Shown: positions 62,339-64,000 of the stretch, in pieces
Position numbering within the stretch: the first letter of the stretch is position 1
Layout: each line of letters opens with the position of its first letter
Origin: an uncultured Acidobacteriaceae bacterium
GTDB taxonomy: Bacteria; Acidobacteriota; Terriglobia; Terriglobales; Acidobacteriaceae
DNA: 64,000 bases
Reading direction: 5' to 3'
NCBI GenBank assembly: GCA_937879855.1
Contig: CALFMO010000062.1
Span: 75,254-139,253 of the forward strand
Position numbers and translations under genes: made by a program
The notes under the pieces: model-generated
The model's database searches: none
Told to the model about the DNA's origin: nothing
The model's input: the letters and a program-made list of their open reading frames with translations, nothing else

Positions 62339-62447
62339 CAAATAACTCTAGTTACGCTCGATAGTTTCGCGGCTTGGATGGAAGCCTGCGCATGCTGTAG
62401 ACAAAGGACAATGTTCAAAACCAGAGCAATCCTAACCAAATAACTCT
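62339..62447 (+). repeat. 11-bp direct repeat upstream of the sigma54 regulator
   Basis: CAAATAACTCT occurs at 62339-62349 and 62437-62447, 98 bp apart, in the gap before the regulator gene. It could be a pair of activator sites or chance. Confidence 0.3.
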
Positions 62448-62590
62448 GGGATAACGTTTCTTCACGACTTTGGCTTCGCACCATCTCATTTGTTATCAAG
62501 TGGCTGCGTCGACGCCAGGGTTCGATCGCACAGCTTCTGACAACCCACCCTGCCTTCCCCGTATAATGTTCTCTCGTCGAAGAGCGAAGT

Positions 62591-63943
62591 ATGTCTGCCA
62601 CGTTTGTGAGCCGCCGGATTCTACTGGTGGAGGATGACGATGAACTTCGTTACGCTTACGCCGCTCACCTAACCGCAAACGGCTTTCAGGTCGAAGAGGC
62701 CGGAGATCTGGCTGCGGCATGGAAAGAATTTGCGGCTACGCGGCCCGACATCGCAGTCCTTGATTTTCGCCTGCCCGATGGCACCGCACTTGATCTGCTT
62801 CCTAAATTCAAGCAACTGGAGTCTGCGGTCCCCATTATTGTTCTGACAGGTTTTGGTTCAATGGAGCTAGGCGTGTCGTTAATTAAGAGTGGCGCCGAGC
62901 AATGCCTCGCGAAGCCAGTCGAACCCTCCGCCCTGCTCATGATCGTCTTCAAACTCCTGGAGAATTCCCGGAATCACCAGAAACAACTGGCAAATAGTAC
63001 CCGTCGCCGTCGAGTAGTGCTCGATCCCTTCTTGGGAGAGAGTCCCGTTATTCGGCGCCTGGCCGAGACTGCAGCCATAGTGGCGAATAGCCAAAGCCCT
63101 GTCCTCATTCAAGGGGAAACCGGGTGCGGAAAGGGAGTGCTGGCAAGTTGGCTTCACGAGAACGGGCCACGTTCGGATGAGCCCTTTGTTGACCTGAATT
63201 GCGCGGGCCTCACCCGCGAATTTCTCGAGTCGGAGTTATTTGGTCACGAAAAAGGCGCGTTCACTGGCGCCGTCAGTGCCAAGCCCGGTCTGCTCGAGGT
63301 CGGTCACCGGGGCACCATTTTCCTGGACGAAATCGGCGACATCGATCCCAACGTGCAGCCAAAGTTGTTGAAGGTGGTCGAGGAGAAACGGTTTCGCCGA
63401 ATGGGAGACGTTCGCGATCACTTTGTCGACATCCGGCTGATCGCCGCCACCCACCAGGACCTCCGGCAGTTGATCGAGACGAAACTGTTTCGCAGCGATC
63501 TTTACTTTCGCATCAGCACCTTGCCCCTCGCGATTCCGCCCTTGCGTGAACGGCAAGGTGACATTCCCGCGATTGCTCAGTCCCTGCTGCTGCGGATCTG
63601 CTCCGACATGGCGCGTCCTCCAGCGGAGCTTTCCACGAAAGCCGTGGAACGCCTGCGGTCGTATTATTGGCCGGGGAATATTCGAGAATTGCGCAACGTG
63701 TTGGAACGCGCCCTCTTGTTTTCCGATCGCAACGTCCTCGAAGCGGGGGACTTGGCGTTCGAACCTCATCCGGAGACGCGGGGGGAATCCTACAAACCCC
63801 ACTGGACCCTTGAGGAACTGGAGCGCTTTCACATTTCGGCAGTTTTTTCCGGTGAGAATCAGAACGTCGAAAAGACAGCGAAACGTCTCGGTATCGCCAA
63901 GAGCACTCTTTACCAGAAGCTAAAGGCCCTGCACCTGACCTGA
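62591..63943 (+). CDS. NtrC-type sigma54-dependent response regulator
   Basis: A 450-residue regulator. The receiver has VEDDDE and phospho-Asp near 56 in AVLDFRLPDG. The AAA+ domain carries Walker A GETGCGKG (about 175; most members have GTGKE), the sigma54-contact loop GAFTGA near 221, Walker B GTIFLDEIGD, and YWPGNIRELRNVLERALL. The C-terminal Fis-type helix-turn-helix is NVEKTAKRLGIAKSTLYQKLKAL. It activates sigma54 promoters when phosphorylated, probably by the hybrid kinase upstream. The last 57 bases of the window hold nothing recognisable. Confidence 0.93.
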   Translation: MSATFVSRRILLVEDDDELRYAYAAHLTANGFQVEEAGDLAAAWKEFAATRPDIAVLDFRLPDGTALDLLPKFKQLESAVPIIVLTGFGSMELGVSLIKSGAEQCLAKPVEPSALLMIVFKLLENSRNHQKQLANSTRRRRVVLDPFLGESPVIRRLAETAAIVANSQSPVLIQGETGCGKGVLASWLHENGPRSDEPFVDLNCAGLTREFLESELFGHEKGAFTGAVSAKPGLLEVGHRGTIFLDEIGDIDPNVQPKLLKVVEEKRFRRMGDVRDHFVDIRLIAATHQDLRQLIETKLFRSDLYFRISTLPLAIPPLRERQGDIPAIAQSLLLRICSDMARPPAELSTKAVERLRSYYWPGNIRELRNVLERALLFSDRNVLEAGDLAFEPHPETRGESYKPHWTLEELERFHISAVFSGENQNVEKTAKRLGIAKSTLYQKLKALHLT

Positions 63944-64000
63944 CCTTGAAGTGCCCCCGTTTGCTGGACCAATCGCAATGTGAGTTCTCGGTTGATTCTT

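Noticed and set aside
1..64000. CRISPR array, insertion sequence or prophage
   Set aside because: No regularly spaced repeats, transposase, integrase or phage structural module was found; the only phage-like item is the lone OB-fold gene.

Overview
The window looks like chromosomal DNA of an Acidobacteriota (Terriglobia-type) soil bacterium. This is inferred from the moderately high GC, the DUF177-rpmF-plsX-fabD order, two Tat-exported molybdenum hydroxylases, the many exported peptidases and hydrolases, and the families of intergenic palindromes (the GTCATCCTGAGC and ACCACGAAGG types). No rRNA, intact tRNA, CRISPR array, transposase or integrase was seen.

Layout. 0-4 kb: the 3' part of an alpha/beta hydrolase gene, then a restriction-endonuclease-like ORF and a PIN-like ORF that appear to be one gene split by a one-base shift at an A6 run. 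4-6 kb: a sigma70 promoter, SAM-I riboswitch and terminator controlling a threonine-synthase-like PLP enzyme and a MoaD/ThiS-like carrier protein. 6.1-10.3 kb: a TetR / membrane-fusion / ABC ATPase / ABC-2 permease exporter operon with a promoter and overlapping operator. 10.4-14 kb: the fabD, plsX, rpmF and DUF177 genes. 14.1-15.9 kb: a VapBC-type pair and an SDR epimerase. 15.9-18.5 kb: an ABC exporter whose permease gene carries an in-frame amber codon. 18.5-32 kb: a GH5 hydrolase, two paralogous IorAB-type molybdenum hydroxylase pairs in opposite orientation, two secreted metallopeptidases, a TPR protein, an orphan NarL-type kinase and a DksA-like protein. 32.5-42 kb: exported cupins, a tiny OB-fold baseplate/VgrG-like protein, dienelactone hydrolase, porin, YciE-like ferritin fold, pyrophosphatase and DUF1259, with a tRNA 3'-half relic at 37.5 kb. 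42-51 kb: a TolC-RND-adaptor efflux system downstream of an OmpR/kinase pair, and a YncE-like propeller. 51.7-56.9 kb: a tightly packed four-gene operon (ferritin-like membrane protein, NodU/CmcH-type carbamoyltransferase, DUF5989, zinc-ribbon methyltransferase) divergent from a membrane SGNH hydrolase. 57-64 kb: exported proteins, then a signalling cluster of a hybrid histidine kinase, a membrane protein with a Cys-rich tail and a sigma54 response regulator.

The best candidates for something undescribed are the carbamoyltransferase/ferritin-like/DUF5989 operon, the SAM-controlled PLP enzyme plus sulfur-carrier pair (probably thiocarboxylate-based homocysteine or cysteine synthesis rather than threonine synthesis), and the nuclease-PIN fusion with its frameshift. 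All functional statements come from reading motifs and gene order; no database search was run.
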